From Botryosphaeria dothidea (Eukaryota; Ascomycota; Dothideomycetes; Botryosphaeriales; Botryosphaeriaceae): a stretch of 64,000 bases of DNA. Each line of letters starts with the position of its first letter. Positions within the stretch are counted from its first letter, which is position 1. Positions 33,367 to 42,932 of the stretch are shown piece after piece. Made by a program: the position numbers and the translations under genes. The stretch is from positions 1,612,001 to 1,676,000 of the forward strand of contig WWBZ02000062.1 of the NCBI GenBank assembly GCA_011503125.2, read 5' to 3'. The notes under the pieces were generated by a model. It was not told the origin of the DNA, made no database searches, and saw only the letters and a program-made list of their open reading frames with translations.

Positions 33367-35100
33367 CTACCTTCCCTCCTCACCCTTCCACCACTTCAGA
33401 TCCACCGCCTTCTTCACATCCCTCAATCTCGCCCTTCCGCCAATCCACACAAACGCGGCCACACCAGTCAATCCCGAAATCACCGCAATGACCGCATTCA
33501 TATCTCCGTATCCAATCTTCTCCTTCAGCCCACCGGCCACCAACGGCCCAATGGTCAGCCCAGCGCTGAACACCATGCTACTCAAGCCGTAAAGCTGGGC
33601 ATACGGGCCATCCTGGCCGAAGAACTCCGGATTCCTCTCGTGATATCTCTTGACGATGGCTCCGGCCTCGACGATGCTGGGGGCGCTGGTGCCAGCGAGG
33701 CCGACGCCAGCAAGAAAGAGTAGGGTAGACCAGATAGCGATTTCTTTGTTTTGGCTGCCACACGCGGCGAGTGCCTTGAGCGATGACGTCGTTGCGGGCT
33801 CAGTCGGGTAGATTGAGGCGAACAAGGAGAGCGAGGAGGGAGATGACGGACAAGGCCGTGGAAGGCGCAAGAGGACGAGAATCGGGACGAGATAGAAGTA
33901 GGCGAATGTAGCTACGGGCTTGGTGCCGAAACAGTCAACAGCCCAGCCGAACAAGGGCCCGAGAAGGAAATCCGACACGCTGAGTGGGAGGAACAGGAGA
34001 CCGGATTTGAGGGATGAGAAGGAGTAGTATTGCTCCGCTACGGTGGGAATTGTCTGAGAAACCATCAGCACGGCCGGGATTTTGCGAATCAAGTAAACTT
34101 ACAGCGTCGAAAGAGCCAAGAAGGAAGGCTTGTATGCCTGAAATGAGGAAAGCAGTGACCAGACCAGGGTGTTTGAGGCACGGAAGCAGCTTGATCTTTT
34201 GTGCAATGGCTGGTTGATCTGGGGAGATCTTGTAGTAGTCCTGCTCTTTCTTGGATAGAAGAGGAGTTTCCTCCGTGTCTTCATTTCTTTCGGAAGCTCC
34301 ATTCTGGTGGGTTCTCTCATGGCGAAGGTCGTGGTCCAGGTCTTCTCGGGTTGGATCCTTGGTTTCGTAGCGTGCGGCAACCTTCTTTTCAATGACCAAC
34401 AAACGCATGATGAAATCAATGGCCAGGACAGCAAAGCCAATGCCGAAGACGCCCGCATAGCCAGCCTTCTCGTACAGCACTTCACCGAGCACCGGAGCTG
34501 CTAGATTTCCCACAGAAATGAAGCTGAAAATCTAAAGTATTGTCAGTCTCACGACAATCTTTCCCAACAACGTGTACAGGAAGAGCTTACAGAGCCGATA
34601 GTCTTGCCCAAGTTATCAGATCCAACAGTTTCCAGACATAATGCCAATCCGATGGTCCAGACCACAGCGGCCGCAATTCCCTGGAGGACTCGGGCAACGA
34701 TCAGGACGGGCATGCTTTTTCCCAAGAAAAGGATCACGGTGGCGGCAAGCAAACTCAGCAGGCCGAGCAAGAACGGGGCCTGACGGGTGCTCACGCGATC
34801 GGCCAAAACACCGGCCACAGGACTAAAGAGCACGCTCGCGGCGGCATAAGCGGTGAGTAGTCCGGATACGTATGGCTGAACCTCGGTTTCAGGGATGCCA
34901 ATCCGGTCATTGAGCATGAAGGGAAGGATGGGCACGATCAAGCCATAGAGGAAGAGGTCGGTGAATAGACCAACGGCAACAGTGGCGATGATGAAGAAGG
35001 TGTTGCTGCGCCAATTGAGACCAGCCGGCTTCACGGAATAGCCGGGAGCGACCTGGAGGGTTGTCATGAGTTTGCGCCAGAGATAAGACGAGGACGCCAT
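33367..35100 (-). CDS. MFS transporter, DHA1 / vesicular-amine-like
   Basis: Exons at 35100-34591, 34531-34103 and 34053-33367 give 541 residues. About twelve hydrophobic helices are visible. Helix 1 contains DLFLYGLIVPILPFML, and the loop 2-3 motif appears as GVLADRVSTRQAP, the DHA1 signature region. Helix 4-5 carries ARVLQGIAAAVVW. A long hydrophilic central loop of about 70 residues, with an acidic EETPLLSKKEQ segment resembling a dileucine sorting signal, splits the two halves. The family exports drugs, amines or secondary metabolites by proton antiport. It stands alone here with no biosynthetic partner next to it. Both introns begin GTAAG and end in TTTAG or CTCAG, and the frame is continuous. 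Confidence 0.9.
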
Positions 35101-36453
35101 GATTCGCGATGATGCTGTACAACTTCGGCTGTCGTCGTGTCACAGCACTCAACGATGAGTGCAAGTTGAAATGGGGGAGTATGAAGGCGGCACGGCCAAT
35201 GGATCTAACGAAGTGCGAGAATTCTCCAAAGCCAAGGTTGAGCAGAAAATAAACAACAGCTCCGCGAATGCCGTTTGGATGGCGAGAAAAGAAGCTCGGC
35301 GGCCGGGCGCGGCAGGTCAACGGCGAGCCCGGGGTGTAGCCACGCCAATTCAAACCTGCACCAAGGGGAGAAGGGGCAGCAGGTGGTGAAATAACGGGCA
35401 CGACCGGGCGAGGCGCAGAGAAATTGTGAGAGGCGTAGTGTTGATAAGGACGAGCCGAAGGAAGACAGAGGGCAGGAGATGATGGCGACGTCATGATTTG
35501 GAAAGCACGCAATCGGGCGTCCTTAGCTCTTACCCTTCGGCCCTCCAGCCATCCCACTCCCACTGCCCCGTCGGATGGAAACTTGCGGCTGTCCGACGCC
35601 GGCAAACTCAATTCGCACTCGACTTGCACCTGAGATCCCGGAGCTGCTGGAGCCTCTCGTCCATCCCTGCGTGCGGAGCGGCGTCTCCCGCCATAACACC
35701 CCCAAGCACGGGCCCCGTCCCCGGCGATCCGCCGCGCGTCCGACAACGTCGTCCCTTGTGCATCTCACATGCTCCTCAAGGACGACCATCGCGAGAGCTT
35801 TCAGATGGCTTGATCCACCAACCCGACTTCTTCGAACTACTTGTGCCCGAGTTTTGCGGGCTTGTATACCGCAGACAAGAGCTTCGGCCCAGCAGAGCCC
35901 GTGACGCGGTGGCAGCTATCCTCCCTCGATCGGCAGCGTCTTTCCAACGCCCAGCATCATCCCCCGCAAGACACCACGAGAAAAGGGACAGCGGCCAAGA
36001 CAGGCCAAGACGACCAAATCGCCAAGCCCTCTAGCGCAGACGTTTGAAGTTATGCAGTGTCTCCGGCATGGCAAAAAGTGACAGTCGGGAGTCTCTCGCC
36101 CTTGCTTGCACCCTCCCGCTTCCCATCCGGAACCAGCTCGAGCGACGAGTCCTTGCACCCGCAAACCCTCCAAAATGCATTCTCTGCGACGGGCACTGTC
36201 TGAGCCTTATGTCTAGCTCGTACTATGTCTGTCTTATCTTGTCGTTGCTGAGACTGCTCGGCTCTGCTTTCTGTGAAACGGCGGCGTGGTCCAATCGGAC
36301 CTGCCCTTTCCGACATCTAGGTTACCACCACAGCTGAATCTTACTTCAATCACGCTTCTGTAACTACCTATTTTTGGTTTCGCATTCTGAACTAGGCTAG
36401 CTCTAACTTTCTCCCGGTCCCACAAGATCGATGGCATCGAACGACCTCTAGTA
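35101..36453. other. intergenic, about 1.35 kb, no gene seen
   Basis: This is the upstream region of the MFS gene and the 3' flank of the frameshifted LPRE-family gene. Open frames (for example 35498-36034 on plus) lack family features and overlap each other, so I do not call them. Confidence 0.5.
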
Positions 36454-37691
36454 TTAACGCATAACCCATCCGGGGACCACAGCTCCGTTGATTCTGCCTC
36501 TCTTCTTAGATGCCTCCCACTTGTTCGCGCACCACATGCGTCCCCACTCCCAGTCCCTTGTGGTTGGCTCGTGTCCGCATCTCTCGGTCGTCCCCTCTGC
36601 CCAGTCCTTGTCAATGAGGCTGATAGGGTCTTCAGATTTACGGCTGTCATCAATGTAGCGTCTGCAATTGCTCCGTTAGCTTTGATCCCGGAAAGCCATG
36701 GGCATGGACTCACATGAACATCCCATCCCGCTCGCATGACGACACTTCAACGAATTCCTCAGTGCTGTTAGAGCGCTCACGCACGCTCTCCCGTACCGGA
36801 AGTTCAGCACAATAAGGCACGACGATGCGGCTCTCGATCTTCTTCAAGCTCTTTGGCAAAGGCAATGTATCAGCGGGACGGGCCAGGAACCGGTCCACAC
36901 TAAAACCAGGAAACGTGCGCTGGCCCGAGTAGCTGAGATCGCGTTGCTTCCGCAGGCCCTTCTTGGTGTTACGCAGACACAGCGTCACCGTGAGCTCCTC
37001 CAAGCTATCCAGAGTAGAGCAGAACAACGAGACATTCAGTCCGATCTTGCTGTTCATCCACAGCGCCCAGTTCGCGGGGAAAGGAATCAGAAGGCTGACG
37101 TCCCAAGTCGCACTCCAGACGCATCTCCAAGAAGCGCAGCGGATTGACGTGACTCGGAAAGTTGATCGTCGTCAGCTTGTCCTGACCGAACAGCGTATCG
37201 GCTCTGATGAGCAACGCGGGACCCTTGCGGACCGCGCGCTTGCTCGCGAACGGCGGGCTCGCCTTTGGAGGGCCGACCAGGAAAGTGTGTCGCTCGAACA
37301 GACTCTGCGGCCTTTTGACGTGCGGCGTGTGGTTGACGTCCACGTACTGCGAGTACACGAAGCGGCGCTCGAACGCGTCGGCGTACTCGGCCGCGAGTTG
37401 GCGGCAGACCAGCCGGATGGACAGGTTCATCTCGCTCAGCTCCGCGACCTTCTTGATCACGGAGGAGGAGTAATGGGTCAGCGGACGCGTGCAGGCGAAG
37501 CCCATGGCCGAGCGCGGGATAGCCGTCGCCCCGATCAGTCGGATGTGCTCCTCGTAGATCATGTTGCGCAGCTCGCGTGGGAGGCTGAGCAGGTGCGTGG
37601 TCGAGTAGGGCGGCGCGGTGTTGTCGCGGGCGGTGGCGGTTGGTGGAAATGGACGCGGCTTCATGCGCGGAGGGGCTGGCATGGTCGACAT
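36454..37691 (-). CDS. LPRELR..IY family protein, apparent one-base frameshift
   Basis: Two exons are supported, 37691-36714 and 36661-36454; the intron starts GTGAGT and has a CTAAC branch site before TTGCAG. The protein has a Pro-rich start, then LLSLPRELRNMIYEEHI, which resembles the opening helix of F-box-like domains common in fungi. It continues with RLVCRQLAAEYADAF and LEELTVTLCLRN, both shared with the intact paralogue 560 bp downstream on this strand (38250-39434). Near 37105-37118 the frame must skip one base: MRLECD is followed in another frame by WDVSLLIPFPANWALW. Removing one base gives 395 codons including the stop. Everything after the break, including the second exon (ending PGWVMR), looks intact, so a sequence error or a very recent mutation is likely. 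Confidence 0.7.
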
Positions 37692-38249
37692 TGTTGACTG
37701 GAGTTGGAGTTGGAGTTGGAGTGACGGTTGTACGTGTGCGTCGAAATTTTAGACGTTGACAGGATAAGAAGTTGATCGCACTAGGGCGGAGGTCGTTAGG
37801 TGAAGAAGGTAGGGCTGCAGTGGGAGGGCTTCTAAAGGAAAGACCCTCCGCTCACCTTAGTTGTTTGGACCGCAAGTATGCTAACACCGACGCATGCGGA
37901 TCTTGGCCGAGTTTCAAGCCAGGTGAACTCAGATCATTCACGAAGCAGACAGTCATAGGAGACGGCACTCACGATAAAGCCAACCGCAGGCCTTGACCTT
38001 CATGTCACTTCGCAAAATACGAACGATGCCATTCATACGTTCTCTGGGTATATTCTTCACGAGCATATGTAAATTTGCTCTTTGCACTGACTGTGTAAGC
38101 GAATAGGAAGCGCACAGCTCGACTGCTTCATCTGGACTCTAAAACTGACCCCTCCGTGACCAAGGTTCTGAGAAGGAATTAATTTACATAGCCATTCAAC
38201 CTGCTTCGTTCTCTCAGCCGTCTGGTACAATTCTTGAGGCCCAATATCT
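37692..38249. other. intergenic between LPRE-family genes
   Basis: This holds the promoter of the frameshifted copy and the 3' end of the intact copy. Apart from a short GGAGTT repeat next to the start codon, I see nothing. Confidence 0.5.
37699..37723. repeat. GGAGTT hexamer repeat
   Basis: About four tandem copies lie 8-32 bp upstream of the start codon at 37691. On the transcribed strand this is an AACTCC-rich 5' leader. Confidence 0.7.
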
Positions 38250-39434
38250 TTACCCCTCCGAGGAAAGATCCCAACTGACACTCTCCCCTCTCCTCTCTGC
38301 TTCAATGAGGGTCACTACTCGAGGACGCAGCCCCTCGTACCACCTCTCATACACCCCCTCGACGAATGTGCGCCTGCTCTCCCAGTCCCTCACCGTCGGA
38401 AACGAGCCGGTGTCTCGCGCGAATTGGTCTGGCCAGTCCAGATCTGGGCCCAGCGGTTCGGGCCTGTCGATGCCCAGCTGCACGAGAAAACGTGCCGCGC
38501 TGCCTTCGTTGAAGCTCCAGAAATGACCCAGACGGTTCAGGTCGCTCACGATGACGAACCCTTCCTGTCCGCGCTTCTCAAAGCTCCTCTGCAGAAGCTC
38601 CAACTCGGCCATGTGGGCTGTCACGACCCTATTCTTTACCCTCCGCAATGCCGGGTGCGTCGTCGGGACGGATGCTAGAAACCTCTGTATGTAATGGCCC
38701 GGGAAGGTGTAGTCGGTTCTACCGCAGTGTTGCGCCATCCAAGGCACCATCCGATTCCGCGTATGGTTCCTCAGACAGAGAGTCACCGTCAGCTCCTGCA
38801 GCGTGCGAATGGCGGACGTGATGGGAGCCACAGCCTCGTTGATCGTCTTGCTGAAGTCAGACACGCCGCTCCTGAGGTCGATCTCGAACCGCATCTCCAG
38901 GCGGACGAGCCGCGTCGCGAACGGATCGCGCAGCTGCGGATGGAAGAAGGCGCCGACCTCGAGGCTCTTGGGGCTGCCGAACGTTTCGATCGTGCGGACG
39001 ACCCACAGGTAGGAGGCGGCGCGGTCGCAGTGGCGTAGCTGCGCGTCGAGATACTCGGCGGAGAATTGGTGGTTGACCAGCCGGACGGACAGGACGTGGG
39101 CCTTTAGCTGCGCTGCGTTGCGGACGTGGCGCGGCGAGTAGTGGACGAGCGGCGTCGTGAACAGGCGGAGCGGCTTCGGGATGGCGAGGGTGTGGAGCAG
39201 CGCGAGGTGTGCGTCGAAGATGAGGTCACGGATCTCGCGCGCGAGTCCAAGTAGAGGCGATGCAGAACTGCGCTGTGGTGTTGGTGCTGGAGGCGGCGGC
39301 GGCGGCGACGTCTCTGGGAGCGGAGAGCTGTTGCCAGTGCGGGCCAAGGGCTGCTTCCGCTTGGGTGCAGGCAGATCGCGTTCATCATCGTCGTCGTCCG
39401 TGGAGGACGCGGTACGGCTTTCGTGGGCCGCCAT
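38250..39434 (-). CDS. LPRELR..IY family protein, intact copy, 394 aa
   Basis: A single-exon gene begins MAAHESRTASS, followed by an acidic DDDDDE run, a KRKQPLAR patch and a Pro-rich stretch. The family region opens with LLGLAREIRDLIFDAHL (about residues 60-76). It continues with SVRLVNHQFSAEYLDAQL, RLEMRFEIDL and LQELTVTLCLRNHTR, the last shared almost word for word with the copy at 36454-37691. The C-terminal part has PTVRDWESRRTFVEGVYERW. In other fungi such proteins are annotated as F-box-like or uncharacterised. The opening helix resembles the start of an F-box, but the rest does not show leucine-rich or WD repeats, so binding to Skp1 is only a guess. The upstream flank is short (217 bp) to the next gene on the same strand. 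Confidence 0.8.
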   Translation of the reverse strand: MAAHESRTASSTDDDDDERDLPAPKRKQPLARTGNSSPLPETSPPPPPPAPTPQRSSASPLLGLAREIRDLIFDAHLALLHTLAIPKPLRLFTTPLVHYSPRHVRNAAQLKAHVLSVRLVNHQFSAEYLDAQLRHCDRAASYLWVVRTIETFGSPKSLEVGAFFHPQLRDPFATRLVRLEMRFEIDLRSGVSDFSKTINEAVAPITSAIRTLQELTVTLCLRNHTRNRMVPWMAQHCGRTDYTFPGHYIQRFLASVPTTHPALRRVKNRVVTAHMAELELLQRSFEKRGQEGFVIVSDLNRLGHFWSFNEGSAARFLVQLGIDRPEPLGPDLDWPDQFARDTGSFPTVRDWESRRTFVEGVYERWYEGLRPRVVTLIEAERRGESVSWDLSSEG

Positions 39435-39651
39435 GGCTGTGTGAAGATGGTGTTGAAGGCAACGGAGAGAAAGAACGGAAGTGTGTCACTTTATGCGGCG
39501 GGTCTGGAAAGTGCCTTTGAAGCTAAGCCGAAAGGGGAAATATTTTCTGTGAGTGACGACGCAATGGGATCGCATAGCGATGACAGATATTCCGAATGCC
39601 GACATTTGGCTAACAGGGTTTTAATCAGGAAGAGAGGCATCTGGTAGAGAT

Positions 39652-40920
39652 TCATGCTACCAGGCCGCTACAGGCGTAGACATTGTCCTGATCCACGAAC
39701 GCAAAAACTCCCAAGAGCTCCCCTTTGGCGTCAACGACACTCCTTCCAATAGCTCTTTCGTCAAGAGCTTTTCCGCTTTCGATCACGAACCAGGCATGCC
39801 AGACGTACTCGCCGCCACCGTTCCTGGCTACACCAACTGTAACAACAACACCCTCACACCACTCCGTTTCACGCCTCTCCGCATATATCTTGTCTCCAAC
39901 GCGGGTTATCGGTGGCGCGAGCCTCCTATCACCCCCAATCAACACGCGGTGCCGTTCCATCTGCCACCTATCATGCCTGTTCCCATACGGCTCATATCTC
40001 TCAACCGCCTCGCGACCATCGTGCCCCGCATCCCCTCCGCCTTCAAACCTCACACGCACCATCTTCCCGAAAGCCCTGACGGGCACATCTTCCAACGCCG
40101 TCCCCGCCTCCACCACCACGACCCACCACGTAGCCACCGAACAGACACTCAGCACACCCACGCCGCTCCACGCCAGATACGCCACCAGCTCCCCCAGCAC
40201 CTCCTCCTCCACCACCCCATCCTCCCTCGCACTCAAATCCACCTCCCCCAGCGCGGCCGGCCCCCGCGCTCTCCTCCAGCCGCCCTCCTCGACCGCCCCA
40301 AACAGCGCCGGGCCCACCCGCACCCTGACCGGCGCGCCCCCCACCGTCAGCGGGTGCCGCCGCGGCACCAGCACCGGCCCGCCGTACGTCACCCGCAGGA
40401 AGGGCGGCGCGAGGCCGACGTCGCGCGCGCCGGGGAAGAGACGGCGCAGCAGCGCCTCGGCCCAGGCGCCCGGCGAGCGCCCGTACGTCCGCGTCGCCGC
40501 GTCGAGCAGCGCGAAGGGCAGGACGATGTGCGCGGAGCGGGCGAGCAGCCAGCCGAGGGGCTCGGGCGACGATGGGGCCGGCGCTGGCGCGAGGGGCTCG
40601 TACGGGTGGATGGACAGGTCGAGCGGGTCGAGGGCGTCCATGCCGGGGGGCCCGTAGGGGTGTTGCTGCGGCGCGAAGAGCGGGTTGGCTGGCGCGGTGG
40701 TTGGAGCCAGAGCCGCGGCGTGGCGGAACGCTAGCCAGCTGTTCGCGAAGGCGAAGCATTTGGGCGTGATAGTCGTGATTATTTGGCGGGTGCGGCTCGA
40801 GTTGGGGGACTGGAGAGGGGCAGGGAGGGGCGGGAGCGCTAGGGGTGTGAGCGTGAATGTGGTCACGTCGAGTTCCATCGCCAGGCCGACTTTTACTGTT
40901 GGGGGCGTTGGGAGATTCAT
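39652..40920 (-). CDS. hypothetical protein, 422 aa
   Basis: This is a single open frame starting MNLPTPPTVKVGLAMELDV. The N-terminal third is Pro/Ala-rich. The middle contains LGWLLARSAHIVLPFALLD and SGVGVLSVCSVATWWVVVVE, the latter a possible buried strand or membrane segment. The C-terminal 120 residues include GDKIYAERRETEWCEGVVVTVG and AIGRSVVDAKGELLGVFAFVD. This glycine-rich strand-turn-strand recalls the end of chymotrypsin-like folds, but the usual GDSG serine motif is absent. I do not recognise a family. Long antisense frames exist (for example 39796-40734), but the minus frame has the better amino-acid composition and a clean start and stop. Confidence 0.6.
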   Translation of the reverse strand: MNLPTPPTVKVGLAMELDVTTFTLTPLALPPLPAPLQSPNSSRTRQIITTITPKCFAFANSWLAFRHAAALAPTTAPANPLFAPQQHPYGPPGMDALDPLDLSIHPYEPLAPAPAPSSPEPLGWLLARSAHIVLPFALLDAATRTYGRSPGAWAEALLRRLFPGARDVGLAPPFLRVTYGGPVLVPRRHPLTVGGAPVRVRVGPALFGAVEEGGWRRARGPAALGEVDLSAREDGVVEEEVLGELVAYLAWSGVGVLSVCSVATWWVVVVEAGTALEDVPVRAFGKMVRVRFEGGGDAGHDGREAVERYEPYGNRHDRWQMERHRVLIGGDRRLAPPITRVGDKIYAERRETEWCEGVVVTVGVARNGGGEYVWHAWFVIESGKALDERAIGRSVVDAKGELLGVFAFVDQDNVYACSGLVA

Positions 40921-42932
40921 GGGTTGTTAGTCGGCAGAATAATGCTGATGGTCTGCTTTTTGTAGCGGTCACCAAGGCCGTGGCTGAAAGTGTAAATAGT
41001 TCTGGTCTGGCTCAGGGTCTGGGGCACCATGGTCAAGTCATCGGAGGCTACGGAATTTATCTCACGTGTCCATAATTTGAACCAGACATCTTAATGGTAA
41101 CAAATGAAACAGAGGCCTCGGGCACATGATATATCCGGTACTTAGTCCTCATCCGGCTCCACTACCTCAATCCCCCATCCCATCTTCCTACCCGCTCCTT
41201 TGAACCAGCTCAGATCGTAATGATGCGATCCCCGTCCCGCTCCAGGCCTTCCACGATCCTCTCTCGTCAGATCTGGAGAAGCTTCTCACTTCCGCACACC
41301 AACACCAGAACATCTGCGGTGCGCTCAACATCTCGGAGCATTTTCTTAAGTTATCTCCGCTGTACAACGGATATGGCAACTGCGATTGAGGCGCCCAAGA
41401 TTAAGATAATGACACAGTTCCGTTCGTCTGCAACAGCTCGCTGGGGTGAAGACATTGACAACAGCCGTTCTGTCAGCGTGAGAGTGTGAGTGGAGTTCGT
41501 TCTAGTACGAACTACTTCCCTGGAACGGCTTTCCTAGATTAGTCGGTAGACTGGCGTTGGTGGGTCGGTACGCCCAAACACCTATCACATGCGATAAGTT
41601 AGTGCTGGAAGAAGGCTGAGAAAGTCATCGGAGCGAGATCCTCTATGGTCTATGCGTCGAGGAGATATTGAGGATTTCTGCTCACCATCTGGTACAGTAC
41701 AGTGCATATGTCATGTAGTCAACATTTAGGCCCTAGGGCGTGTCGCGAACATTGTAAATCTGGTCTAATATGTCTTCCTGGACGCCTCAAAGGCCGGGTT
41801 GTGGGGAATGAACTTGTCGGTCTACGCTGTAGAGGTTTTTGATGGCTCGTTCATTATTTCAAATCTGCCGGTGGCGATATTGACAGTGACATCAGTTATC
41901 GCTATCTTGTTGACCTGCGGGTATCGAAGAGCTTGCACAGAAGGAACCTCGGTGTCTAATCGATTTTCAGAAGTGACCCCATGAAACTTCGATGTTTTAC
42001 TGTGAATCCGCTTCGTTACAACTGTGACCGGCCAGGATATGGGTTCGTTTATCCATTAATAGTAGGAATCCGATTCGAAGCTGACAAAGCTACTCTTGAA
42101 GTCTTACATCCTTGGAAAGGGTCACAAAAAAGACACAATAGCCAATATTAGAAGGGAACTCGCTTTTTATAAACTCGTTCAGCTTGGGGACACAGAATAT
42201 CTAAGTTAATGTCGGCCTTGCATTGTTGAATCCGAGCTCTTGCTAGATGAAACAGCGCCACGAAGCACAGAATTTGCTTTTTGTTCTTCCCTGCGGGTTC
42301 TGTTTACAGGCACATCTGCCACGTAACGGCTGAGGTGTTTTAAATTAAAACTTATTACTATGCGTCCGGCAGCTAAAAAGCATTGGGATTAAGCTCAAGG
42401 GAGATTCCTTTTAGCCTCACCGAAACATACTGGCATCCCTGCACAGGTGAACATCGAAAAGCTATGCAAAAACATAGATGAACCACAGCGCCTACTGATT
42501 CAAGATGTTGTGAGACCCGAAAAATATACGCCTCTTTTCAGTTCTCAAGTGGTCGAAACATGCAGGTACAGATTGTCTCAGAACCACCAAGTTTTCTATA
42601 TGTAAAGTTTCTTATGTTAAGCACCATTGTTCGAGAAGCACTGTTAATAAGACAAACTAAACTTGATATTTTTTTGAAACTTTCTGTGATATACATATTG
42701 GTATTTTTCGTTAATGGTAGAACAAAGCGTCAACCCGTGAAAGCCCAGGGAGAGAGAGAAAAGAGCAAGAAAGAAAAAACTAGGAAAAGGCAGTAGCAGC
42801 AGTCAACTCATCCACTTCCATCCAAGCATCACTCCATTAAGAGACGCGCCGAGAGATCAGTGGAATACAAGGGACCATCGAGCCCACTTCCTCCCATCGG
42901 CGACATCTCGCTCACTCCTCGTCTCGCGTCAC
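40921..42932. other. gene-poor 2-kb stretch, AT-rich in its right half
   Basis: No supported gene. On the minus strand at about 41150-41480 there are scattered peptide-like pieces (MLRDVERTADVLVLVCGSEK, then HHYDLSWFKGAGRKMGWG) separated by stops, which may be a gene relic. The stretch from about 42000 to 42780 is clearly AT-rich, with short homopolymers and no ORF. Confidence 0.45.

Noticed and set aside
35498..36034. 178-codon plus-strand frame upstream of the MFS gene
   Set aside because: It overlaps several other open frames in a GC-rich promoter region and has no conserved feature.
39796..40734. 312-codon plus-strand frame antisense to the 422-residue protein
   Set aside because: It is His/Arg/Pro-rich shadow coding; the minus frame has more protein-like composition and clean ends.
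41150..41490. Small minus-strand gene with MLRDVERTADVLVLVCGSEK and HHYDLSWFKGAGRKMGWG pieces
   Set aside because: The pieces are separated by stops and I could not find convincing splice sites joining them; at most it is a relic.
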